DNA from: Fonsecaea monophora
Lineage: Eukaryota; Ascomycota; Eurotiomycetes; Chaetothyriales; Herpotrichiellaceae
Length of the DNA: 49,243 nt
Assembly (NCBI RefSeq): GCF_001642475.1
Contig: NW_019174096.1
Coordinates: forward strand, 1 to 49,243
Reading direction: 5' to 3'
Shown: in pieces, positions 1 to 8,795 of the stretch
Layout: each line of letters starts with the position of its first letter
Position numbering within the stretch: the first letter of the stretch is position 1
Translations under genes and position numbers: made by a program
The notes under the pieces: generated by a model
Databases searched by the model: none
Told to the model about the DNA's origin: nothing
The model's input: the letters and a program-made list of their open reading frames with translations, nothing else

Positions 1-27
1 GTGGTGGTGGTGGTGGTGGTGGTGGTG
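1..27. repeat. GTG trinucleotide microsatellite
   Basis: Nine consecutive GTG units open the window. The tract is cut by the left edge, so its full length is unknown. It could be intergenic or a low-complexity coding stretch of a gene lying further left; nothing here decides between them. Confidence 0.9.
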
Positions 28-577
28 ACGATCTGCTGAGGATAGAACATCAAGACGGGCTCGTTGTGATAACTTTGACTCTTCCAGAGCCTGTCATGTT
101 GGCGCTCGCAGATGTGCAACGGTAGATCCGGCACAATGACGAGTAACCTAGCGAGAGAAGGGCGAGCAGTGGGTCTGTTCATTGCCTTGGTTGCGATTCA
201 CATCCTGGTCCCGTCCACGTCTTCAAAATTGTGCTAAGCATTTCCCTGGTCACGGCGAGGTGACGAGCTGGCACATTATCACAAACCGCATACTGGCTGA
301 AGTATGAATATTTGCAATTGCCTGTTTTGGACAGTGGTGGCATCAACTCAACTTCCTGTCCGGCTTGAAGAGTACTGGTCCGTGCTATGGTGCATGTTTC
401 AGACTGTGGTAGATAGTGCATGATAAATGACTGAGGTTTTCGCTTCCACTGCGGAGTGCTCTCTTGACTCGTGACAAGGCTATTTTTACCGTATCACCAA
501 GAACATTCTCTATGCATCGAGAGCTTTCAGGGCAGTCATTAGCTTGGCAGCTAAGCTGATGCTAGTGTCCAACGTCT
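28..577. other. Left-edge intergenic sequence
   Basis: Between the microsatellite and the MED31 stop codon I see no convincing gene. The only open frame of note (179-421, minus) is 80 codons and resembles no family I know. The segment presumably holds the 3' untranslated region of MED31 and flanking spacer. Confidence 0.4.
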
Positions 578-994
578 CTATGTAGAGACTTGCTGTGTGG
601 ACGACTCCCTTCCATTGGTCACGTCGGTGGCGGCCTGAGGTGTACCATCTGTCTCGAAGAGTTTTGCGATGACATCCGGGCGTATGATGTCCTTTCGAAA
701 CTGCTCTTGCTGGAGTAACTCGAGATTTCGTAGAGTGGCTCCAGGATGAGTGAGATATTTGGCATATTCCGGAGTGCGCCAGTAGTTGTAAAGATACTTG
801 AGGTACCTCGCGAACCGAGCTGCATCTGAATCATCGCCCTCAGAGGCATTCTGTGACGTTGCTGGCTTGTTTAATAGATGAGGAAAATTCAAGGCCAGAT
901 ATTGGAGATAAAGAGGATTTGACAGGCATAGCACGAATTCGAGTTCGAGAGTGAACCGGTGGGACAGTGCAGCTGGAGGAATTCCTGGGTCCAT
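578..994 (-). CDS. MED31: Mediator complex subunit 31 (Soh1)
   Basis: Predicted subunit of the middle module of Mediator, the nuclear coactivator linking activators to RNA polymerase II. The single-exon protein has 138 residues. It carries the Soh1/MED31 fold at about residues 13-114: RFTLELEFVLCLSNPLYLQY forms the first helices, the aromatic stretch YLKYLYNYWR follows, and TPEYAKYLTHPGATLRNLEL with QFRKDIIRPDVIAKL completes it. The start is the ATG of MDPGIPP at 994; the frame stays open upstream, but those codons look like untranslated leader. Between the first two helices the protein has about 20 extra residues (roughly 36-57, with acidic EGDDSDAA) where short MED31 proteins have a tight turn. 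The gene is transcribed away from Pal1 across about 1.9 kb. The family call is firm; the exact start is slightly less so. Confidence 0.9.
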   Translation of the reverse strand: MDPGIPPAALSHRFTLELEFVLCLSNPLYLQYLALNFPHLLNKPATSQNASEGDDSDAARFARYLKYLYNYWRTPEYAKYLTHPGATLRNLELLQQEQFRKDIIRPDVIAKLFETDGTPQAATDVTNGRESSTQQVST

Positions 995-2918
995 GGTGCT
1001 ACCAAGTAGAATTCCCCTTTTCGACGATAACCCGCCGCGCAATAGAACCAAAGAAGCACCCTTGGCTTGTAAGCAGCAGACCCTGTGAAATTGGGCAGCG
1101 AGCGTTGTCTTGACAATTCTCCTATCGATAGCCCCCCTCGCTTGGATCTTCAGTGTGTGCCTCGCAATTACGACGAGTGCCGATGTGAAAGTTGAAACAG
1201 ACCGGGTCTGAAAGTGGGCCGCTTGCGTGTGTGACCTGCTCGAGCAGTAGCTCGGTCTGCTCAGCGTACGCGCCAAGGCGGAAGGGGAAGGGAGAGAGAC
1301 AAGCCAGAAGGCGCGAACTCTCAAACCTACACAGTCCTTGGAGTTCTTCGGGGTTACGAGTAGTGGCTCTTGGTCTTCCTTTGCGACGACGTAATGTCCC
1401 TGTACTTGTACAAAGTGTAGGGCATGCGCATATTGTGCTCGGTTGGTGGTGGACCGACGTGAAATTGTGTCGCGGCAGTGCTCAAGCAGGAATACGTGTC
1501 AGATTTGAGTTTTGGACAGGGGTCACTGGGGTGCAGGTCGGGACCCAGAAACGCGTGATCTGTGCTGCGTCCACTGTGCTTGAAATGACGAGGTGTTTGA
1601 GGTCGAGACGAGGGTCTTCGGGTGGGTTAAGGGAACCACAAGGCTAGGTTGTTCAATGGCTTATCTCGAGATGACGGGCTGATCAAGGGAGCTTCAAAGA
1701 AGGATGAGGTTGGGGGACTGGTCGAATGAGCCTTCCAAGGTCATCCAGTAAGCAGTGGCGCAAGACTTTCCAAAGAGTAGATCAGGAGTGAATTGAATTT
1801 TGACGTGGGCAAATAGGGAGTGGGCGATCGTTGTTGACAAGCAATGGGGCTGGGTGAAGATCTTGAGAATTCAAAATTGCTAGTGAAGGTAAAGGCCATG
1901 GCCCAGTTGGGTGACCAAAGAAACAACAGGACAAGGCTGCTGTTGGCTGTCCATCACCAAGGATACGAGCGCTCTCAACAGATCTTGTTCACTACTCCAT
2001 ACTACTCAGTACTAACACTTGGATGATGCTGAACTTGTGCTTGTCCGTTTCATTTGTAGCGTGGCTGTGGCGTCAGGTCGCTCCTCTCTTGGTCAACCGT
2101 CAAGCCGCCTCCCCCAACTTTTCTGAGGCTCGAAGGCCCAGTGCCAGCATGGCGAGTGGATATTTGGGCTGATTTAGCGGCACCTTTAGCTAACTGGCTG
2201 CGCCCCGAGCCCACGGAGGACCCCCTACCAAACTCACCACCCCTCCTTCTGGATCCCTGCCGGGTTCGGACCCTAACTAAACCACCTCCGCAGGCTCTTC
2301 CTCGATATTCTTTCCTGACAAAACACGCAGCTTTGATTTCCTACAACTAACCCACCGTTGCCATCCTAGTCTCTTCGCATCGCCTGGTTTACACAGTCAC
2401 AGCAAACATCTCCTACTTTCAGTATCGTCTCGATCACAGCAGCTTTAACCCTTTGTGCGTCGCCTTGGCTACCCGGCGCACGGTACTCTGACCCTGCATT
2501 CAAATCAGGAATTGTCTCTCCTGAGACGGTGAAGAGTCGCCCGGACGCCCACCAACCTGGCCACTTTGGCTGTCTTTCCAATCCATCACCTTTCTCGACG
2601 CCAGAATATTCACTATCTTTGACTGTACTTGTTCGTTCTCAGTCAGTCCACCGTCGTCACTTCAGCCACCGACAGCACCCATATGCCCAACTGCGCAGTC
2701 GGTGTCTGACCACCTTATTTGGCGTTTCGATCCAGACAAGGACCAAATCGAGACAACCAATGGCTCAAGCTGCATCTCTGGCCGGTATGTCGAGATCACG
2801 CGCCATCCCTCATGGTGCTTTATTCGTCCCCTTTGTCTCTCAATGGCGCTATTTATTGTCACCTACCTGATCACCGCACCAACTCTGTTTCATACAAGTC
2901 GTGATTGAAAGCAGCGAC
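995..2918. other. Divergent intergenic region between MED31 and Pal1
   Basis: About 1.9 kb separates the two divergent start codons, so it should hold both promoters. Open frames here (for example 1192-1647 plus) lack a supported ATG start and match no family. The stretch 2141-2760 is rich in CT and CCACC runs, as in fungal 5' leaders. A candidate leader exon with ATG at 2760 and a good donor at 2785 is discussed under Pal1. Confidence 0.5.
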
Positions 2919-4494
2919 ATGACTGATTCCTGTTCCACAGACCGCGGTCCAACTTCTCTCGCCTCTAAGAATCCCTTCCGTAACCTTGTCTCCGAGAACA
3001 ACTCCATCAGACCCGTCTCGACAAATCCCTTTCTTGACTCTAACGAGATATTGTCTGCCGAGGGCACCACGAATAAGCCTACCTCCCCAATTGGCACAGG
3101 AGTTGCGGCAACCCGGTCTGATGTTACCGACAAGACTGCAGATATATTTGTAAGCTACATTGTTTTTGTGGTCATGTGCTTGTTCTGACCAGGAGAGCAG
3201 GCGACTCTCGATATAAAGGAACCTGCAAAGCCACCGCAATCTCATGCAAATGGCGCCACACGACGGGAAAACATCGCACCCAGACCACATCCCTCTCGTG
3301 GTCCTTCAACACGCCATGGGCCCACTAAATCGGATGAAGAGCGTCGGCGACAACAGGGGAAACCTCCTGGTCCTCCACAGGAACTTGACATCTTTGCAGA
3401 CCCGCCCGAGCTGAACCGTCCGCGCGAACGGCGTCCGCCTCCTCGACGCAACTCAGAATCTTCTATCCGAGAGAAACCAAAGGATCTGGATCCCGAAGCA
3501 GAAAGAAGGAGACGAGAAAGGAGATTGCGCGAGGGGAAAGGCTCGCACAGATCTAAGAAGCCAAATGCAAGATTGGACATCATTGATAAATTGGATGTCA
3601 CTAGTATCTACGGCACCGGCTGTAGGTTGGCAACCCGTGTTTACTGGATCTATGCTGACTTTTGCAGTATTCCATCACGATGGCCCATTTGACGCATGTA
3701 ATCCCCATCGCAACCGCAAGGGCTCCAGGCAGGCGCCGATGCAAGCATTCCCAAAGGACTCATTAAATATGCAACTTGGTGGCTCTGGCCCGGTCAATAC
3801 CAAACTCAACCTGGACCAGTATCACGGCACTGGGCGAGAGGCAAATCTTGATTATAACGATGCCGCAATCTACGAAGAGGACGCAGACTATTTCCGAAGA
3901 CCACAACCAGAGAGAAGTGCCAGCTTCAATCCCACCGCCAAAGCCGAACCTTTGCATGGCAGCGAGACGGCCGGTCTTGGAACGAGCACATTCCTAGAAG
4001 GTGCGCCTGCTAGTCGAGCAGCAATCCAGCGCCGCGAAAGCGAGCAAGAAGCTGCGGAACAGGCAAACGCGGCGGGACTATCGCGTAAAAAGAGTCTGGC
4101 GCAAAGAATCAAATCCGTGCGTCCTAAAATTGCCGATGGGGGTCGCATGACTTCGCCTGAGCCGGCAGTAACTCCGACTTCCCCAATGGGGACGAGCAAA
4201 TCGGAGCAGAACAGCGGGAATCCGTTCTTCAAGGACTATGACAAAGAACATGAGAAGAAAGGTGCTCAAATCGCATTTGCCGAAGAACAAGCAAAGAGCA
4301 CTGGGCGTGCTCGAGCACCGTCGAGCCCGAAACGAGGTGGACTAACCCTCGAAAGAAAATTGACCTCTGAGAGCAACGGTCCGCCGCCTGAGGAAACCAA
4401 GTCTGCCGCTGCTGGGTTCCTCAGTCGAGTCAAGAGTATCAAAGGAGGACGAAGCAGGACACGCGAGAGGAGAAATACCGAGGCATCTACATGA
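2919..4494 (+). CDS. PAL1: Pal1 family cell-morphology / endocytic protein
   Basis: Pal1 proteins are fungal endocytic coat-associated factors needed for polarised, cylindrical growth. Proposed exons are 2919-3149, 3201-3621 and 3668-4494, giving 492 residues. The introns (GTAAGC..GAGCAG and GTAGGT..TTGCAG) keep frame. The Pal1 signature is rebuilt across intron 2: LDIIDKLDVTSIYGTG joined to LFHHDGPFDACNPHRNR, followed by APMQAFP. Three NPF tripeptides (residues 18-20, 36-38 and 402-404) are the known ligand for EH domains of endocytic adaptors such as Ede1 and Pan1. The tail is basic and Ser-rich with KRG/RSRTRERR patches. An alternative start is possible: ATG at 2760, intron 2785-2940, which replaces the first seven codons and enters the same frame at DRGPTS. 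The family assignment is firm; the N-terminus is open. Confidence 0.87.
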
Positions 4495-5750
4495 TCCCAC
4501 CGTCTCTTTTTATTATTATTTTCTTCCTGTTTGCGGAACGGCAGAGTGATCGTTGGGGGGGTCTCCTTTTTCTTGGAAAACCGGTTGCATTGACAGGGTA
4601 CGGTCAAGGAACGGAATCACATCAGGGCAAGATTTCGGCGTTGGGGAGACTCACGAGCTTATTTAGGGAGCATTTCAACGTGCTGAGGATCTTGCATGAA
4701 AATGAAACATGATGATATGACCAATGCACAAGAGGCACAAGCCCAGGAAACGTGGAATCGCGGCCTCTAAGCTCGGCAATATCTAGAGTCAAGGAAATTT
4801 TGGAGAGGGGGACGCTGGTTTCGACTCGTCAAATGGCGATACCCAGTGGTAACAATCGGTGGGAAGCAAACCTGGTGTCCTTATCAATGCCCGCGAGACG
4901 AAATCCTACTTGTGCACGGTGAAATGAAAGGGACAGGTCCATTGACGCTCGAGATTCAGCGACCTGTCCTACAGCCTTTTTCAAACCTGAGGCGCCAACG
5001 AAGCGGAGGATATCAGGGCAGAGTGAGTGAGTGTACCGAGGGGGGGAATAGCCAAATCATTATCGTTAAGAGTCGTCCGAGGCATGGATTCAATTATTGC
5101 TCGACGCTCGGTCGCTCGTTTGGAAATGAGATTGTTAATTAGCTGTCTTAATACGACGTGTTTGTTACCCATGAATGAATCCTCCTTACATACCTAGATA
5201 GGCACATAGGTAGGTAGGTACCCATCAACAATGCTTTTATGTCATATCACTTCATACAAGGAAGAGATACTGTATCTTTGTAGTACCGAGTACATGTACA
5301 GGTATAGGTTCAGGTTACCTGACCTCTGAAATACGAGGGTTTTGTTAAGTGTTACTCCGAAGAAAAAGCCACGATGTACATCTTTGCTTTCCTACGAGGA
5401 TCTTTGTCAGTGTTCAACAACCACCTATCGCTCGTTACATGTGCCAGAATATCTCTCAGCCGGCCCCTCGCGTGCTGTGCCTCTGCGCAGTGGATATGTA
5501 TATGTGAGTATGAGTGTGAGTGACTCATACCATGGTCGAGATTGGCACGTGTTTGATGGAATAGAAAATTATAGATCCCTCGTTGGATTCTCTGCTTGTG
5601 TTTGTTGGTGGTCGAACGCACCAGAAAGTTGGACCAAGGACAACAACCCTGCTTTCAAAAAGAGGGCAAACTCGAGACAGGTCACCCCCCCACCCCCGGA
5701 GCGCCAACACAGCCTCGCTGATCAGGCAGCGGGCAAAACTCCATGGAAAA
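4495..5750. other. Convergent intergenic region downstream of Pal1
   Basis: The region lies between the stop codons of Pal1 (plus) and the membrane-protein gene (minus), so it should hold two 3' untranslated regions. It contains AT-rich stretches and a TAGGTAGGTAGGTACC motif near 5210. Open frames at 4846-5142 and 5342-5794 begin at GTG or TTG, show no family features and were not accepted. Confidence 0.5.
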
Positions 5751-7001
5751 TCAATCACTTGGCCCTCCGACCCAATCCAATACACCTCCTATAACCACAC
5801 ACCCCAGACCCCAAATGCCAGCATAGCCCAGCGCCCCTGTGACTTCTACTCCCGCCAATGTCCCCCATAGTGTCAATACGATCTCCGCAAAAATCAGTCC
5901 GGTCAACAACCCGGTGCGGCCAATCAGCTCCTTCTGACGTGCCGAATACCATCCCCACGCGTTGTGGTAGGCGTGCTCCCAGAAAGTTGCGGTGGACGGA
6001 TCAAAAGCTGGTCCTGCGTTCACAACTGTGTCTGCAGCTGTCGATGGCGCGAAGAGGAACTCCATGCACGCCCACCCAGCCGGAATCAGGGCGAGCAGGA
6101 GCGTAGGGAGTCCAGCAGGACCCAAGTGTGCAGGTTCCAGCGTCCTCAGTCCCGTGAAATAGACAACCAGCCAAGTGGGGAGGAAAGTTGCGAAACTGGC
6201 TTCAAGTAGCACCGCAAAGATGGCTGTCGCAAGAAGAGATGTCGCAATGGTGGTGTATGGATCGGTTAGGATCGGACGGTTTCGAAGACTGGATTTTGGT
6301 GCGCTGTTCGGGTGGTGTGAGGGAGCCAAAGGGCGAAGTAGATAGTATGGAAGGGCATTGCCGATCATTGAAGAGAGAGTCGTAGACGCCAGCGTTATGG
6401 GAGATATCTCGTAAAAGAGGCCCAAAAGAATGGCGGGCGGGGTATTGAGCAAGAGGGAAAGGGACGCGACATCGTACGCTGGAGATCGACGTGATTAATC
6501 AATTTTGATCCGTGATTTGAGGAGGATACGAATGTGATGCGAGGACTTACCGTCAAAGTCGCCAACCCAATATACGCCCAATTTGGTTATTTTCCAGCCC
6601 AGCAATCCCAGAATCTCAGTCCATGTATCGGGCCGTCTTGAAACTGCTGCAAGGTCGCCCACTCCGACCATTGAAGCCGCGCTCTGTAACCCTGACTCCA
6701 ACACGGTGCTCAGCACCACAGTGGCAGCCAATTTCAATGGCTCAAATTCTTTGCGTTGTGAGAGATTGGACTTTGAAGTGCTGTCAAGATCCCTTCTCGG
6801 CGAGGGTTTGGGGATGATCACGACAGGTGAGCCATCAGACGACACGGTCGGGCGGGAGGGACGTCGTTTGCGCGCCACGATGATGGGGGAAGGGTCGGAT
6901 TTGGAGCTTGGAGTTGTGGCAATGCCATTTGCGACATCGGCCGCGCTGCTCGTGGACCCGACACTCGATGATTTCGCATGGCGGCTTCGTGGAGGGGCCA
7001 T
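5751..7001 (-). CDS. Conserved fungal multi-pass membrane protein of unknown function
   Basis: Two exons, 7001-6551 and 6478-5751, encode 392 residues. The intron has a GTAAGT donor and CTCCAG acceptor, and the junction reads GDFDAYDVASLS. The first ~75 residues are Ser/Pro/Arg-rich and probably cytosolic. From about residue 85 the chain becomes hydrophobic and alternates with short polar loops: LKLAATVVLSTVLESGLQSA, an amphipathic RRPDTWTEILGLLGW, then several membrane segments in exon 2 (for example SLLATAIFAVLLEASFATFL and GLPTLLLALIPAGWACMEFL). I recall similar proteins across filamentous ascomycetes but know no function. The start is the ATG of MAPPRSR; an in-frame ATG at 7100 would add 33 residues. 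The gene converges on Pal1. Confidence 0.75.
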
Positions 7002-7785
7002 GGTCGAGCTGGCTGCGCTGCGACCGGCGAGGCTGGAAAGGTTTGGCTCGTGCTCTGGATGCACGAGAGTGGTGGTCAGTTCGAGAAGATCCCCCAGCAT
7101 TAAGATGGTCTTGCCAGACAGCGACACGAAAGAATTGGGAGATCTGGAATATGACTCTTGCCGGTAGAAGGAGAGGACTGTCTTGGAATCGAGAATTGAG
7201 AAAATCAGTGGCTGGAGAAGGCGATCGTGCTTGTGGTGGTGGTGTGTGGTGAGAAGACGGAACAAAACAACCCAGTTTCGCGATCGTGACGTGATTGGTT
7301 CAAGGGTTGAAACTGCGCCAAACGTCACCAACGCACCTCGACACCTGCACCTGCGGAAATCGAAGCCGCCCAGCGTCAGCTCTAAAGCAACCAAGCAACT
7401 TGACTCAAAGAATCAGGAGGAGACCTTCATCCACCGGACGATCCCGGCGGAGAGCTCCAGAGGGCGAACAAAGAAGACTTTGTTCTCAGAAAACACCTTG
7501 TTCGACTCTACCAAACAAAAACGTTTTACCATCATCGGCCACATCTGGCTCCCTACCGAGACTATGGCATATGAAGCAACCCTTTGTGCCTCTACCGTGG
7601 TTTTGTGTCGAGAGAGCCACGTACAATGCCATTGTGACTTTGGTTGCCGGTTACATTGTCAGACAGACGATAAATAATCCTCCTAGGAGACGTACATATT
7701 CTCTGAGGTCTATCTCAATCGTTGCCTCAAAGCCCCGTTTTCAATCAATTTGGAAGAAACGGAAAAGAAAAGGAATATACCGAAT
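7002..7785. other. Divergent promoter region
   Basis: About 0.8 kb separates the start codons of the membrane-protein gene (minus) and the Cys-rich gene (plus). The first ~400 bp on the minus strand form an open frame continuous with the membrane-protein gene but low in conserved features, so I treat it as leader. No other gene is visible. Confidence 0.45.
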
Positions 7786-8709
7786 ATGGCTGACTGTGAC
7801 AGTAATATCACAATGTTCGGTTACGCTAAGGAAATCCCAGGTAATGAATACCGTGAAGACCCGTTCAAAGCATTGAGGATCCCACCCAACAATCCAGGTG
7901 AGTACCCAAGTTATGTGAGACCGAAGCTAAACTTCCTCAGCGTCTTCACTCAAGTCGCGCCATTCGCAGACGGTTTGCGCGAAGCCGGTGGTCTTGACAG
8001 ATACGACTACACCCGACTCCGCATGGCTTGCACGACCATTGCCCAAGTGTTCAGACCATATCCCTATGACCGTCTCGAACCAGATACCAAGGAGCGCTAT
8101 TTCGCAGGTTTGCAGGCAATTGCGTGCGACGAGTGCGGCACCCCTTCGGGCAGGCTGGTTGTCAAGCCCTGCCATGGCATGGGTTCCCGAAGCGCAGGCC
8201 GTTTCTCTGGCTGTGACAAGTTCCTTTGTATGTACTGTGCCATGTTCGCCCAATTGGCCCATGGTCCCGACAGGAATGCTGTGAATGAACTCTATTACTG
8301 CCTGCCCTGCAGCCAAAACTTCCATCGAACCCACAGAGTCCCAGCTGGGTCGCGATGTCAATGTAGTCACACATCTTATGAGGATGTTCTTGATCAACCA
8401 GATTCCGAATGGCAGTGTGCAAGGTGCAGAAAAACACTGCTGGAAACATGCGCCTTGTCTGCCCGCGACAACTTGATAACTCTGGAAGCCCAGGGGCGAG
8501 TCTTCGCGCGCGATAGCAGCCAAGATCGGAACTCTGGAGGATTGAAAAGGTGGGTTGACCATCACCACGACAACAGGAATAACTGTCCAGGTTGTGGTAT
8601 GCATTACACCAGGCTAGTTCAAACCTGGGATGGCCAGGACTACGATGACTCTGGGACTTGGCCCCGAGGTATGGTTCGACAGTGCATGACATGCCTGGAT
8701 CTGAAATGA
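7786..8709 (+). CDS. Unrecognised Cys-rich protein, probable multi-zinc binder
   Basis: A 307-residue single-exon protein whose family I do not recognise. Six CxxC pairs are spread along it: C114/C117 (CDEC), C148/C151 (CMYC), C172/C175 (CLPC), C211/C214 (CARC), C267/C270 (CPGC) and C300/C303 (CMTC). Further Cys/His residues lie at C129, H130, C143, H180, H183, C191, C193 and H195. The spacing suggests several treble-clef or zinc-ribbon sites, but no RING, PHD or LIM consensus fits cleanly. There is no signal peptide or membrane segment. The preceding in-frame codons begin with TTG, so ATG 7786 is taken as the start. A GTGAGT..CTCAG pair (7898-7940) resembles a 43-nt intron, but removing it would break the frame into the Cys-rich part. 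The gene converges tightly on the AAA ATPase gene (86 bp between stops). Confidence 0.7.
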   Translation: MADCDSNITMFGYAKEIPGNEYREDPFKALRIPPNNPGEYPSYVRPKLNFLSVFTQVAPFADGLREAGGLDRYDYTRLRMACTTIAQVFRPYPYDRLEPDTKERYFAGLQAIACDECGTPSGRLVVKPCHGMGSRSAGRFSGCDKFLCMYCAMFAQLAHGPDRNAVNELYYCLPCSQNFHRTHRVPAGSRCQCSHTSYEDVLDQPDSEWQCARCRKTLLETCALSARDNLITLEAQGRVFARDSSQDRNSGGLKRWVDHHHDNRNNCPGCGMHYTRLVQTWDGQDYDDSGTWPRGMVRQCMTCLDLK

Positions 8710-8795
8710 CGAGTGGTAGGTGTCAGAGATCCTGGAGGCCAGGAGAGGAAGGTAAGGTAATAGGTCAGGGTGCATGATTCAACTCTTTCATACTC

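Noticed and set aside
1192..1647. 151-codon plus-strand frame upstream of MED31
   Set aside because: Begins at TTG, Arg/Ser/Gly-rich without family features, and occupies the expected promoter region.
5342..5794. 150-codon plus-strand frame
   Set aside because: Begins at TTG, overlaps the end of the opposite membrane-protein gene and shows no recognisable domain.
7898..7940. 43-nt GTGAGT..CTCAG intron candidate in the Cys-rich gene
   Set aside because: Removing 43 bases would shift the frame, whereas the unspliced frame leads directly from ATG 7786 into the whole Cys-rich region.
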